NCBI RefSeq assembly: GCF_002088275.1
Contig: NZ_AQQS01000041.1
Span: 1 to 54,246, forward strand
Length of the DNA: 54,246 bases
Direction of reading: 5' to 3'
DNA from: Aurantimonas sp. 22II-16-19i
GTDB taxonomy: Bacteria > Pseudomonadota > Alphaproteobacteria > Rhizobiales > Rhizobiaceae
Under the pieces are notes generated by a model. That model was not told the DNA's origin. It saw nothing but the letters and a program-made list of their open reading frames with translations, and did not search any database. Position 1 is the stretch's first letter; each line of letters begins with the position of its first letter. Made by a program: the position numbers and the translations under genes. This document shows positions 16,230-24,872 of the stretch, in pieces.

Positions 16230-18539
16230 ATGACCGTGATGACACCGAAGTTTGGCCTTGGCGCGTCCGTGCTGCGCGTCGAGGACGACCGCCTGATCCG
16301 CGGCGCCGGACGCTACACCGACGACGAGAGCCGGCCCGACATGCTGCACGCGGCCGTCGTGCGCTCGCCCCATGCGAGCGCCAGGTTCACCATCGCCGAT
16401 GTCGAGGCTGCGAAGGCCGCGCCGGGCGTGAAGCTGGTGCTGACCCATGCGGACGTCGCCGGGCTCGGCGACATTCCCTGCCTCGGCATGCCGGCGATGG
16501 AGGACGGCGTGCCCTTCGCGGCGCGCAACGCGCCGGTCTTGTGCCGCGACGTGGTGCGCCATGTCGGCGACGCCGTCGCCTTCGTCGTCGCCGAGACCGC
16601 GATGCAGGCCAAGGATGCCGCCGAACTGGTCGAGGTGGATTATGAGCCGCTGGACGCGGTCGCCGACCTCAAGGCGGTGATGGGCGAGGGCGCCCCGCTG
16701 GTCTGGCCGGAAGCCGGCAGCAACGTCGCCGGCCGCATGCATGTGGGCGACAAGGCGGCGAGCGAGGCAGCCTTTGCCGCCGCCGCCCGGACGGTGCGGA
16801 TCGATCTCGTCCAGAACCGGCTGGTCTGCAACTACATGGAGGTCCGCTCGGCCATCGGCGAGTTCGTCGAGGAGGAAGGTCGCTATCAGCTGACCTCCGG
16901 CAGCCAGGGCGTCCACGGTCTGCGCGACACGCTGGCGAACATCGTCTTCAAGGTCGAGCCCTCGAAGATCCGCGTCCTCACCCGCGACGTCGGCGGCGGC
17001 TTCGGCACCAAGGCCTTCCTCTACCGCGAATACGCGCTGGTGCTGTTCGCCGGCCGGAAGCTCGGCCGGCCGGTCAAATGGACCGCCGATCGCGGCGAGC
17101 ATTTCGTCACCGACACCCACGGCCGCGACAACATCGTGTCCGGCGAGATGGCGATCGACGCTGACGGCCGCTTCACCGCGCTGAAGATCGACATCGCCGC
17201 CAATCTCGGCGCCTATTCCTCGCAATACGGCCCGATGATCCCGTGGTTCGGCATGTCGATGGCGACCGGGCTCTACGACATCCCGGCGATCGACGTCTCC
17301 TGCGCGGTCTACTACACCAACACCGTGCCGGTGGACGCCTATCGCGGCGCCGGGCGGCCGGAGGCGGCCTATCTGATCGAGCGGCTCGTCGACAAATGCG
17401 CCGCCGAACTCGGCGTGACGCGGGACGAGATCCGGCGCAAGAACTTCGTCAAGCCGGAGCAGCTTCCCTACAGGACGGCGTTCGGCCGGCTCTACGACAC
17501 CGGCGACTTCGCCGGGCACATGGCCGAGGCCATGCGCCGCGCCGACTGGGCGGGTTTCGAGGCGCGGCGTGAGGCGGCCAAGGCCGAAAACAAGCTGCGC
17601 GGCATCGGCATGGCGACCTATGTCGAGGCCTGCGCCTTCCCCGGCTCCGAGCCGGCCTATGCGGAGCTGACCTCCGACGGCCGCGTGACCCTGAAGATCG
17701 GCACCCAGTCGAACGGCCAGGGCCATGAGACGGCCTATGCGCAGTTCGTCGCCGAGGCGCTGAAGCTCGACTACGACCGGATCGACGTGCGCCAGGGCGA
17801 TACCGACGAGACGCCGACCGGCGGCGGCACCGGCGGCTCGCGCTCGATCCCGCTCGGCGCCGTCTCCGTGCGTCGGGCGAGCCAGGCGCTGGCGGAGAAG
17901 CTGAAGAAGCTCGCCTCGGACGAGCTCGAGGCGGCGGCGGCCGACATCGAGATCGAGGGCGGCTTCGCCCGGGTCGCCGGCACCGACCGGGCCATCGACT
18001 TCGCCGCGCTCGCGGCCGCGGCGAAGAGCGCCGACGATCTGAAGGCGATGGGCGAGTTCAAGCAGGACGAGTGCACCTATCCGAACGGCACCCATATCTG
18101 CGAGGTCGAGATCGAGGCGGAGACCGGTGCCACCCGCATCGTCGCCTACACGATCGTCGACGACTTCGGAGTGACGGTGAACCCGGTCCTCCTCGCCGGC
18201 CAGATCCATGGCGGCGTGGCGCAGGGCCTCGGCCAGGCGCTTCTGGAAGACACGGTCTATTCGGCCGACGGCCAGCTCGTCTCGGCGAGCTTCATGGACT
18301 ACGCCATGCCGCGCGCCTGGGACCTGCCGATGTTCGACTTCAAGACCCGCAACGTCCCCTCGACCACCAATGCCCTCGGGATCAAGGGCGCCGGCGAGGC
18401 GGGCACGATCGGCGCGGCGCCGGCGGTGATGAATGCGGTCGCCGACGCCCTGCGGCCGGTGGGCGTCGACCACATCGACATGCCTGCGACGCCGTCGCGG
18501 GTGTGGCAGGCGCTGCAGGGCGGCTCGACGGCGGCCTGA
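16230..18539 (+). CDS. Xanthine dehydrogenase-family molybdopterin-binding large subunit, orphan
   Basis: The 769-residue protein belongs to the molybdenum hydroxylase large subunits (xanthine/aldehyde oxidase and CoxL relatives). An N-terminal a/b-hammerhead domain (about 15-120, LIRGAGRYTDD) leads into the molybdopterin-binding domains. Seen motifs are DVGGGFGTK (cofactor loop), VDAYRGAGRPEA (substrate-site Arg; not the AYRCSFR of true CO dehydrogenase) and KGAGEAGTIGAAP, which carries the catalytic Glu. The enzyme normally needs a 2Fe-2S small subunit and an FAD medium subunit; neither is next to it, so it must pair with remote subunits or work differently. The substrate cannot be told. 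The start follows CGGAGAG. Confidence 0.9.
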   Translation: MTVMTPKFGLGASVLRVEDDRLIRGAGRYTDDESRPDMLHAAVVRSPHASARFTIADVEAAKAAPGVKLVLTHADVAGLGDIPCLGMPAMEDGVPFAARNAPVLCRDVVRHVGDAVAFVVAETAMQAKDAAELVEVDYEPLDAVADLKAVMGEGAPLVWPEAGSNVAGRMHVGDKAASEAAFAAAARTVRIDLVQNRLVCNYMEVRSAIGEFVEEEGRYQLTSGSQGVHGLRDTLANIVFKVEPSKIRVLTRDVGGGFGTKAFLYREYALVLFAGRKLGRPVKWTADRGEHFVTDTHGRDNIVSGEMAIDADGRFTALKIDIAANLGAYSSQYGPMIPWFGMSMATGLYDIPAIDVSCAVYYTNTVPVDAYRGAGRPEAAYLIERLVDKCAAELGVTRDEIRRKNFVKPEQLPYRTAFGRLYDTGDFAGHMAEAMRRADWAGFEARREAAKAENKLRGIGMATYVEACAFPGSEPAYAELTSDGRVTLKIGTQSNGQGHETAYAQFVAEALKLDYDRIDVRQGDTDETPTGGGTGGSRSIPLGAVSVRRASQALAEKLKKLASDELEAAAADIEIEGGFARVAGTDRAIDFAALAAAAKSADDLKAMGEFKQDECTYPNGTHICEVEIEAETGATRIVAYTIVDDFGVTVNPVLLAGQIHGGVAQGLGQALLEDTVYSADGQLVSASFMDYAMPRAWDLPMFDFKTRNVPSTTNALGIKGAGEAGTIGAAPAVMNAVADALRPVGVDHIDMPATPSRVWQALQGGSTAA

Positions 18540-18558
18540 GAGGGTTGAACGGTCCCGG

Positions 18559-18589
18559 CGCGCCGCCGCACAAAAAGTTCGGCGGCGCG
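18559..18589 (+). terminator. Hairpin after the molybdenum hydroxylase gene
   Basis: A perfect 10-bp GC stem (18559-18568 with 18580-18589) around an A-rich 11-base loop begins 19 bases after the stop. The downstream T-run is weak (TCAGCACTATC). Confidence 0.5.
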
Positions 18590-18742
18590 TCAGCACTATC
18601 GTAACCATTTTTCATCAGTTTCATTCCGCACTCTCATTTCGCCCGGCGCCCTGATGTCGTCCCAGACGGCCGGCCGGGCGGCGTCTTTCCGATCGAGAAC
18701 AAGGTGCCGGCGGGCCGAAGCCTCGCGGGCAGGAACCAGATC

Positions 18743-19693
18743 ATGGCGATGTCGCCGCCGGCCGACCCGAACCCCACGGTGGGGATCGGCCTGAAATGCA
18801 TCTCGGTCGTCGTCTTCGTCGCGATGCAGACCCTGATCAAGACGGTCGGGGAGGAGGTCCCTCCCGGCGAGGTCGTCTTCTTCCGCTCCTTCTTCGCGCT
18901 CATCCCGGTCATCATCTATCTCGCCTGGCTCGGTGACCTGCGGCGATCGCTGGTGACCGACGACGTCTCGGGCCACCTCTTGCGCGGCGTCGTCGGCGTC
19001 ACGTCGATGATCCTGTCCTTCTATTCCCTGGCGCGGCTGCCCTATCCGGAATGGATCTCGATCTCCTACGCGGCGCCGCTGCTGACGGTGGTCTTCGCGG
19101 CGATCTTTCTGAAAGAGGTCGTGCGGGCCTATCGCTGGACCGCGGTGGCGATCGGCCTCGTCGGCGTCTGCGTGGTGACGGCGCCCAATCTCAGCCTTCT
19201 GTCGGCGGGCGGGCTCGGCGGCGCCGAAGCGCTGGGCGCCCTCGGCGCGCTCGGCTCGGCCTGCCTCGCCGCCGTCGCGATGATCCAGATCCGGCGGCTG
19301 GTGAAGAAGGAGAAGACCGCGACGATCGTCGTCTACTTCTCCCTGACCTCGTCGCTCCTGGCACTCCTGTCGGTGCCGTTCGGCTGGGTGCTTCCCGCCC
19401 CTCGCGAGGCGGCGGTGCTGATCGTCGCCGGGCTCCTCGGCGGCGTCGGCCAGCTGCTCCTGACGGCGAGCTACCGCTACGCCGACACCTCGACCATCGC
19501 CCCCTTCGAATACACCTCGTTGATCCTCGCCGTCGCCATCGGGGTGTTCCTGTTCGGCGATCCGCTGGCCTGGACGACGGTCCTCGGCGCGGCGATCGTC
19601 GTGTCGGCCGGGATCTTCATCATCTGGCGCGAGCACCAGCTCGGCATCGAGCGGCGCAAGGCGCGGCGCGTCTCGCCGCCGGGCGGCAGCTGA
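18743..19693 (+). CDS. EamA/DMT-family membrane transporter
   Basis: This protein of about 316 residues has roughly ten hydrophobic helices in two repeated EamA halves. The pattern PYPEWISISYAAPLLTVVF is typical of helix 4 of the first half, and STIAPFEYTSLILA of the matching helix in the second half. Members of this superfamily export amino acids or metabolites, or import vitamins such as riboflavin; the substrate here cannot be told from sequence. I took the ATG at 18743 (MAMSPPADP); a GTG at 18704 would add 13 residues. It is about 200 bases from the molybdenum hydroxylase gene and behind a probable terminator, so it is probably a separate unit. Confidence 0.88.
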   Translation: MAMSPPADPNPTVGIGLKCISVVVFVAMQTLIKTVGEEVPPGEVVFFRSFFALIPVIIYLAWLGDLRRSLVTDDVSGHLLRGVVGVTSMILSFYSLARLPYPEWISISYAAPLLTVVFAAIFLKEVVRAYRWTAVAIGLVGVCVVTAPNLSLLSAGGLGGAEALGALGALGSACLAAVAMIQIRRLVKKEKTATIVVYFSLTSSLLALLSVPFGWVLPAPREAAVLIVAGLLGGVGQLLLTASYRYADTSTIAPFEYTSLILAVAIGVFLFGDPLAWTTVLGAAIVVSAGIFIIWREHQLGIERRKARRVSPPGGS

Positions 19694-19787
19694 GGCCCCG
19701 AGGGCGAGGGCAAGGCCCTCGCAGATCCATCTTTCCGCGCAACGCCTTGCCATGTCGCCCCGGCATCCGCCGGGCGACCTGCGACGG

Positions 19788-19818
19788 CCGTCATGTCACT
19801 GTCTTGTTACGTTATACC
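19788..19818 (+). promoter_or_regulatory. Pho box and -10 region upstream of phoX
   Basis: Two direct 7-base repeats, CCGTCAT (19788-19794) and CTGTCTT (19799-19805), are separated by four bases; each differs from the consensus CTGTCAT by one base. A TATACC-like -10 element at 19813-19818 lies where a PhoB-activated promoter should have it. PhoX would then be induced by phosphate starvation. The fit is by eye. Confidence 0.7.
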
Positions 19819-19903
19819 GTTTAAAATCTGGAAGCGTTCGAACTTGATGGGGCCGGGACCGAGCCGGCCGCGCGGGACGCGCTTCGACAACGGGGTAGAC
19901 GAG

Positions 19904-21880
19904 ATGAGCGACAAGACATCGAACCAGTCGGTTTTCCGCACGAGCCGGCTCGAGGAAGCGGACGGCGACGGCCTCAATCCGACCAGCAACCGGACAATGG
20001 GCGAGATCATCGCGGCGCGCTTCTCCCGCCGCGGCTTCCTGCGCGGTTCGCTGGCGGCCACCGCGATCGCCGCGACGGTCAGCCCGATGGCGCTGATGAC
20101 CGCCGGGAAGGCCAAGGCCCAGACCGCGAAGTTCTCCTTCACCGAAGTCGAGGCGGGCGTCGACGCGACCCATCACGTCGCCGAAGGCTATGACGCCGAC
20201 ATCCTGCTGCGCTGGGGCGACGCGGTGTTTGCCGACTCGCCGGACTTCGACCCGGCGAACCAGACGCCGGAGGCCCAGGCCCGCCAGTTCGGCTACAACA
20301 ACGACTATGTCGGCTTCATCCCGATCGACGGCTCGTCCGAGCACGGCATGCTTGTCGTCAATCACGAATACACCAACGAGCACCTGATGTTCCCGGGTAT
20401 CGTGACGGTCGTCGACGGCAAGGTCGAGGTGGCCCCGGCCGACCGGAAACGCGTCGACATCGAGATGGCCGCCCATGGCGGAACCATCGTCGAGATCCGC
20501 AAGGACGGCGGCAAGTGGCAGGTGGTGCGCGACGGCGCCAGGAACCGTCGCATCACGTCCACGACCGAGATGGAGCTGACCGGCCCGGCTGCCGGCCACG
20601 ACCGCCTCAAGACCTCCGCCGATGCGACCGGCACCAAGGTTCTCGGCACGATCAACAACTGCGCCGGCGGCGTCACGCCCTGGGGCACCTACATCATGGC
20701 CGAGGAGAACTTCCACGGCTACTTCATCGGCGAACTGCCGGAAGGCCATCCGGAAGCCGAAAACTACAAGCGCTACGGCGTGCCGGACGGCTCCTATGCC
20801 TGGGGCAACTTCCACGAGCGCTTCGACGTCTCCAAGGAGCCGAACGAGCCGAACCGCTTCGGCTGGGTCGTCGAGGTCGACGTCGCCGATCCGAACTCGG
20901 TGCCGAAGAAGCGCACCGCGCTCGGCCGCTTCAAGCACGAGGGTGCCGAGTCGATCGTCAACAAGGACGGCCGCGTCGTTTTCTATCTCGGCGACGACGA
21001 GCGCTTCGACTATGTCTACAAGTTCGTGACCGCCGGCACCTACGATGAGAACGACCGCGCCGCCAACATGAACCTTCTCGACGAGGGAACCCTCTATGTC
21101 GCGAAGTTCGAGGAAGCCGGCACCGTCACCTGGATGCCGCTGGTCCACGGCGAGGGCCCGCTGACCGCCGAAAACGGCTTTGCGAGCCAGGCGGACGTCG
21201 TGATCGAGACCCGCCGCGCCGCCGACCTTCTCGGGGCGACGCCGATGGATCGTCCGGAGGACATCGAGCCCCATGGCGACGGCCGCGTCTACGTGATGCT
21301 GACCAACAACACCCGGCGCAAGGAGGCCAATGCGGCCAATCCCCGCGTCGACAACGCCTTCGGCCACATCATCGAGATCAACGAGGAGGGCGGCGACTTC
21401 GCGTCGACCGAGGGCCGCTGGGAGATCCTCCTGAAGTGCGGCGATCCGTCCGTCGCCGAAGTCGGTGCGACCTTCTCGACCGAGACCACCAGGAATGGCT
21501 GGTTCGGCATGCCGGACAACTGCGCCGTCGATTCCGACGGGCGCCTGTGGGTGTCGACCGACGGCAATTCGCCGAAGGCGACCGGCCGGACCGACGGCCT
21601 GTGGGCCGTCGAGACCGAGGGCGAGCGGCCGACCTCGAAGCTGTTCTTCCGCGTGCCGATCGGCGCCGAGATGTGCGGCCCGCTGCCGACGCCGGATCTC
21701 ACCACCTTCTTCGTCGCGGTCCAGCATCCGGCCGATGGCGGCGACGACTGGGAAGGCTTCGGCCGGCCGTCCTATTACGAGGATCTCTCCACCCGCTGGC
21801 CGGACTTTCGCGACGACATGCCGGTGCGTCCGGCGGTCGTGGCGATCACCAGGCAGGGCGGCGGCAAGATCGGCGTCTGA
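19904..21880 (+). CDS. phoX: Alkaline phosphatase PhoX (Tat-exported)
   Basis: The 658-residue protein belongs to the PhoX (DUF839) family of calcium/iron-dependent secreted phosphatases that release phosphate from organic esters. It has a long Tat signal with SRRGFLRG at residues 41-48 (Arg42-Arg43), a hydrophobic stretch and a likely cleavage after AKA (residue 72). The mature part shows features typical of PhoX, such as VNHEYTNEHLMFPG, the Cys in NNCAGGVTPWGTYIMAEEN, DDERFDYVYKFV and PEDIEPHGDGRVYVMLTNN. The ATG at 19904 places the Tat motif normally; longer frames run into the Pho box. It is the first gene of a probable phosphate-starvation unit with the PhoA-type phosphatase behind it. 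Confidence 0.95.
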   Translation: MSDKTSNQSVFRTSRLEEADGDGLNPTSNRTMGEIIAARFSRRGFLRGSLAATAIAATVSPMALMTAGKAKAQTAKFSFTEVEAGVDATHHVAEGYDADILLRWGDAVFADSPDFDPANQTPEAQARQFGYNNDYVGFIPIDGSSEHGMLVVNHEYTNEHLMFPGIVTVVDGKVEVAPADRKRVDIEMAAHGGTIVEIRKDGGKWQVVRDGARNRRITSTTEMELTGPAAGHDRLKTSADATGTKVLGTINNCAGGVTPWGTYIMAEENFHGYFIGELPEGHPEAENYKRYGVPDGSYAWGNFHERFDVSKEPNEPNRFGWVVEVDVADPNSVPKKRTALGRFKHEGAESIVNKDGRVVFYLGDDERFDYVYKFVTAGTYDENDRAANMNLLDEGTLYVAKFEEAGTVTWMPLVHGEGPLTAENGFASQADVVIETRRAADLLGATPMDRPEDIEPHGDGRVYVMLTNNTRRKEANAANPRVDNAFGHIIEINEEGGDFASTEGRWEILLKCGDPSVAEVGATFSTETTRNGWFGMPDNCAVDSDGRLWVSTDGNSPKATGRTDGLWAVETEGERPTSKLFFRVPIGAEMCGPLPTPDLTTFFVAVQHPADGGDDWEGFGRPSYYEDLSTRWPDFRDDMPVRPAVVAITRQGGGKIGV

Positions 21881-21890
21881 CGGGGAGGAA

Positions 21891-21922
21891 ATCCCGGGCC
21901 GCCCCAGCGGCGACCCGGGGAT
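21891..21922 (+). terminator. Imperfect hairpin between phoX and the second phosphatase
   Basis: An 8-bp interrupted stem (ATCCCGGG with CCCGGGGAT, one bulged G) starts 10 bases after the phoX stop. No T-run follows; partial termination or message processing is possible. Confidence 0.3.
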
Positions 21923-22007
21923 CGGCGACAGCCAGGCCCTGCGAGGACAGGGGCGGACTCGGCGGTGCGGCAATGGCACCGTCCGAGAACGGCCGAGCAT
22001 TACATTC

Positions 22008-22014
22008 CTGTCAT
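22008..22014 (+). promoter_or_regulatory. Perfect Pho half-site CTGTCAT upstream of the PhoA-type gene
   Basis: An exact CTGTCAT lies 65 bases before the start codon, but the bases 11 positions up- and downstream do not form a second half-site. A weak or divergent Pho box is possible, or chance. Confidence 0.3.
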
Positions 22015-22079
22015 CTGGCACCGCTAGAGGGATGCCGGGGAGGGGCGCGGTTGCCCCTCGACAGGAGAGGCTCCCAAAA

Positions 22080-23606
22080 ATGAAGAAACTGCTGCTCGCA
22101 AGCGTTGCCGCGCTCGTTTCCACCGCTGCCGTCGCGCAGGATTCCCTGCCGCAGGCGAACAGCCCGTGGTTCACCGACGCCCAGGCGAAGATCAACGAGA
22201 TCATGGCGCGCCAGCCCAACACCAAGCGCGCCAAGAACGTCATTCTGCTGGTTTCCGACGGCAACGGCGTCACCACCAACTATGCGACGCGCCTTTTCAT
22301 GGGCCAGCAGGAAGGTGGCATGGGTGACGACTACGTCCTGCCCTTCGAGACGTTCCCGCATCTCGCCCTCGCCAAGACCTACAACCTCAACGCCCAGACC
22401 CCGGACTCCGCACCGACCGCCGGCGCGATGAACACCGGCGTCAAGCAGCTGTTCAACACCATCAACCTCTCCGAGAACGGCGTCTTCGAAGATTGCGCCT
22501 CGGTCGAGGGCAACCAGCTCAAGACCTTCGCCGAAATCGTCAGCGAGAGCGACAAGTCGGTCGGCGTCATCTCCACCGCCCGCATCACCCATGCGACGCC
22601 CGCCGCCGTCTACGCCAAGACCGCCGCCCGCGACTGGGAGGAATCGGTTCCGGAAGGCTGCACCACGCAGAAGGACATCGCTTCGCAGCTCGTCGACCAG
22701 ATGAAGGCCGGCGTGATCGACCTCGCCATGGGCGGCGGCCGCGGCATGTTCGTCGGTGCGGAGACGACGCTCGCCGATCAGGAAGGCACCAAGGGCAAGC
22801 GCGCCGACGGCAAGAACCTCATCGACGAGGCGACCCAGGCCGGCGCGCAGTACGCCTGGAACACCGAGACCTTCAGCGGCCTCGATCTTGCGGCCGACAA
22901 GCCGGTGCTCGCTCTCTTCGAGGGCAGCCACATGAAGTACGAGGCCGACCGCACCGACGCCGACGAGCCCTCGCTCGCCGACATGACCAAGGCGGCCATC
23001 GAATACCTCTCCAAGAACGAGAACGGCTACTATCTCGAGATCGAGGCCGGCCGCGTCGATCACGCCAACCATGACGGCAACGCCTATCGGACCCTCACCG
23101 ACGGTGTCGCCTTCTCCAAGGCCGTCGCCATGGCCGACGAGATGACCAATGACGAGGACACCCTCATCATCGTCACCGCCGACCACGAGCATGCCATCGC
23201 CCTCAACGGCTATTGCGGTCGCGGCTCGCCGATCCTCGGCCTGTGCTACGACGTCAACACCAACACCGCCGGCGGCAACTACAAGCACGCCGCCGAACCG
23301 AATCTGGCGGCCGACGGCAAGCCCTACACCGTCATCGGCTACCTGAACGGCGCCGGCTCGGTGCTCAAGGAACAGACCGACGGCACCTTCTCCGGCGCGC
23401 GCGAAGACGTCACCAACGAAGCTGCGCAGGACAAGGAATATCTGCAGCAGGCGCTGATCCCGATGAACTCGGAAACCCACGCCGGCACCGACGTCGCGAT
23501 CTACGCCAAGGGCCCCTGGTCGCACCTGTTCGACGGCACCGTCGAGCAGAACTACATCTTCCACGTCATGAACAAGGCCGTTCAGGACGGCGAGACCGCC
23601 AAGTAA
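22080..23606 (+). CDS. Alkaline phosphatase, PhoA superfamily (Sec-exported)
   Basis: The 508-residue protein has a Sec signal (MKKLLLASVAALVSTAAVA, cleavage near residue 19) and a metal-dependent alkaline phosphatase fold. The first metal site is seen as NVILLVSDGNG (Asp60) and the nucleophile region as TPDSAPTAGAMNTGVK (Ser110). Later metal-site motifs are EIEAGRVDHANHDGN and VTADHEHA. It hydrolyses phosphomonoesters in the periplasm. The ATG at 22080 follows AGGAGAGG at a normal distance. It is the second phosphatase in the pair with phoX, 199 bases downstream, and ends at a clear terminator. It resembles the longer environmental PhoA forms (about 500 residues) rather than being a close match to E. 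coli PhoA. Confidence 0.93.
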   Translation: MKKLLLASVAALVSTAAVAQDSLPQANSPWFTDAQAKINEIMARQPNTKRAKNVILLVSDGNGVTTNYATRLFMGQQEGGMGDDYVLPFETFPHLALAKTYNLNAQTPDSAPTAGAMNTGVKQLFNTINLSENGVFEDCASVEGNQLKTFAEIVSESDKSVGVISTARITHATPAAVYAKTAARDWEESVPEGCTTQKDIASQLVDQMKAGVIDLAMGGGRGMFVGAETTLADQEGTKGKRADGKNLIDEATQAGAQYAWNTETFSGLDLAADKPVLALFEGSHMKYEADRTDADEPSLADMTKAAIEYLSKNENGYYLEIEAGRVDHANHDGNAYRTLTDGVAFSKAVAMADEMTNDEDTLIIVTADHEHAIALNGYCGRGSPILGLCYDVNTNTAGGNYKHAAEPNLAADGKPYTVIGYLNGAGSVLKEQTDGTFSGAREDVTNEAAQDKEYLQQALIPMNSETHAGTDVAIYAKGPWSHLFDGTVEQNYIFHVMNKAVQDGETAK

Positions 23607-23629
23607 GGCGTCTCGACACCAAATGGAGG

Positions 23630-23663
23630 GACCCGGCCGCCGTGCCGGGTCTTTCCCGTTTTT
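23630..23663 (+). terminator. Intrinsic terminator of the phosphatase unit
   Basis: A perfect 8-bp stem GACCCGGC / GCCGGGTC with a 6-base loop (23630-23651) is followed by TTTCCCGTTTTT. It begins 24 bases after the phosphatase stop. Confidence 0.82.
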
Positions 23664-23727
23664 GATCCTCGACGCAGATTCCCCGACTGTCACGACGCGT
23701 CGACGATAACGACAGAGGAGACGAGCG

Positions 23728-24165
23728 ATGCAGCGACGTCAGTTTCTGGTGGCCTCGGCGGCCACGCTTCTGGTTCCGCACCTTGCCAGGGCCGATACCC
23801 CGGCCGGCGATGGGCCGGTCCGCATGCGCGATCTCTACAACAAGGATCTCACCTTCTCCGACTACGCCAAGGAGCGGGAGGGCGAACGGATCGCCGTCGA
23901 AGGCTTCATGGCGCCGCCTCTGAAGGCCGAATCGAACTTCTTCGTCCTCACCAAGCGGCCGATGGCCGTCTGCCCGTTCTGCGAGAGCGAGGCGCAGTGG
24001 CCGGACGACATCCTCGCCGTCTACACCCAGCGCATCATCGACCAGGTGCCGTTCAACGTGAAGATCGTCACGAACGGCAAGCTCGAACTCGGCACCTATA
24101 AGGATCCCGAGCTCGGCTTCGTCAGCCGCGTGCGCCTCGCCGACGCCGTCTACGAGCGAAGCTGA
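23728..24165 (+). CDS. Periplasmic protein of unknown function with a CPFC motif
   Basis: I do not recognise this 145-residue protein with confidence. A signal sequence (MQRRQFLVASAATLLVPHLARA) is cleaved near residue 22; the RRQFL start could make it a Tat substrate. The mature part has a central stretch VEGFMAPPL and, 20 residues on, VCPFCESEAQWPDD with Cys82 and Cys85, the only two cysteines, so a metal or disulfide site is likely. The general pattern (VEGFMAP then a Cys motif) resembles small DUF3299-like proteins found beside metal-related ABC transporters, but this is only a resemblance. GAGGAGACGAGCG precedes the ATG. It is 10 bases from the ABC ATPase gene, so the two are surely one operon. 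Confidence 0.8.
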   Translation: MQRRQFLVASAATLLVPHLARADTPAGDGPVRMRDLYNKDLTFSDYAKEREGERIAVEGFMAPPLKAESNFFVLTKRPMAVCPFCESEAQWPDDILAVYTQRIIDQVPFNVKIVTNGKLELGTYKDPELGFVSRVRLADAVYERS

Positions 24166-24175
24166 GGCAGGGCGG

Positions 24176-24844
24176 ATGTCCCTCGACCTTCAGATCCGCG
24201 ATCTCGTCGTTGCGACCCGCGAGGGCCGCTCGCTCCTGACCGTCGAGCGGCTCGACGTTCCGGCGGGTGCGAGGATCGGCATCCGAGGGCCCTCCGGTGC
24301 GGGCAAGTCGACGCTGCTGTTCGCCGTCGCCGGTCTCCTCAAGCCGGCCAGCGGTGCCGTCGCCTGGGGCGAGCATCTCGTCTCGGAAATGGGGGCGGCC
24401 GAGCGCGCCCGCTTTCGCCGGGAGAATGTCGGGCTGGTGTTCCAGGATTTCCTCCTGTTCGAGGAGCTTTCCTCCCTCGGCAATGCGGCGATCGCCGCCC
24501 GCTATGCGAGGCGCTCCTCCCGGCGCCGGATCGTCGAGACCGCCCGGGCCGGACTGGCGAGGCTGGGTCTCGAAGCGCTCGGCGGCCGCCGGGTCGACAG
24601 CTTTTCCGGCGGCGAACGCCAGCGCGTCGCGGTCGCGAGGGCGCTGGCCAACGATCCCGCCATTATCCTCGCCGACGAGCCGACGGCAAGCCTCGACCGG
24701 GCCTCCGCCGACCGGCTGATCGACGATCTGGCGGCGCTGTCGGCCGAGACCGGCCGCACGCTCATCGCCGTCAGCCATGACGCGGCGCTCCATGCCCGCA
24801 TGGACCGCGTCATCGACGTCGTCGACGGGCGCCCGCTCGTCTGA
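24176..24844 (+). CDS. ABC transporter ATPase, LolD/MacB type
   Basis: This 222-residue nucleotide-binding subunit has all key elements: Walker A GPSGAGKST (38-46), Q-loop Gln90 (VFQDFLLF), signature FSGGERQR (143-150), Walker B IILADEP with Glu168 and the switch His201 (VSHDA). The order and spacing are those of the LolD/MacB/FtsE subgroup, which usually drives FtsX-fold permeases that move lipoproteins, export substrates or transmit force across the membrane rather than import by a classic binding-protein route. It lies between the CPFC protein and the FtsX-like permease, with only 10 and 28 bases between genes, so these encode one complex. Confidence 0.93.
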   Translation: MSLDLQIRDLVVATREGRSLLTVERLDVPAGARIGIRGPSGAGKSTLLFAVAGLLKPASGAVAWGEHLVSEMGAAERARFRRENVGLVFQDFLLFEELSSLGNAAIAARYARRSSRRRIVETARAGLARLGLEALGGRRVDSFSGGERQRVAVARALANDPAIILADEPTASLDRASADRLIDDLAALSAETGRTLIAVSHDAALHARMDRVIDVVDGRPLV

Positions 24845-24872
24845 AGTTTCCTGCCGCTGCAAGAGGCCGAGC

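Noticed and set aside
16230-18539. Possible carbon monoxide dehydrogenase (CoxL)
   Set aside because: The active-site loop reads AYRGAGRPEA, not the Cys-containing AYRCSFR of form I CO dehydrogenase, and no coxM or coxS is present.
23693-23702. Perfect 10-base palindrome CGACGCGTCG just before the CPFC-protein gene
   Set aside because: Short GC palindromes are frequent in DNA of this composition; it fits no known Zur or CueR site. CTGTC and GACAG flank it, but 5-base arms are too little evidence for an operator.
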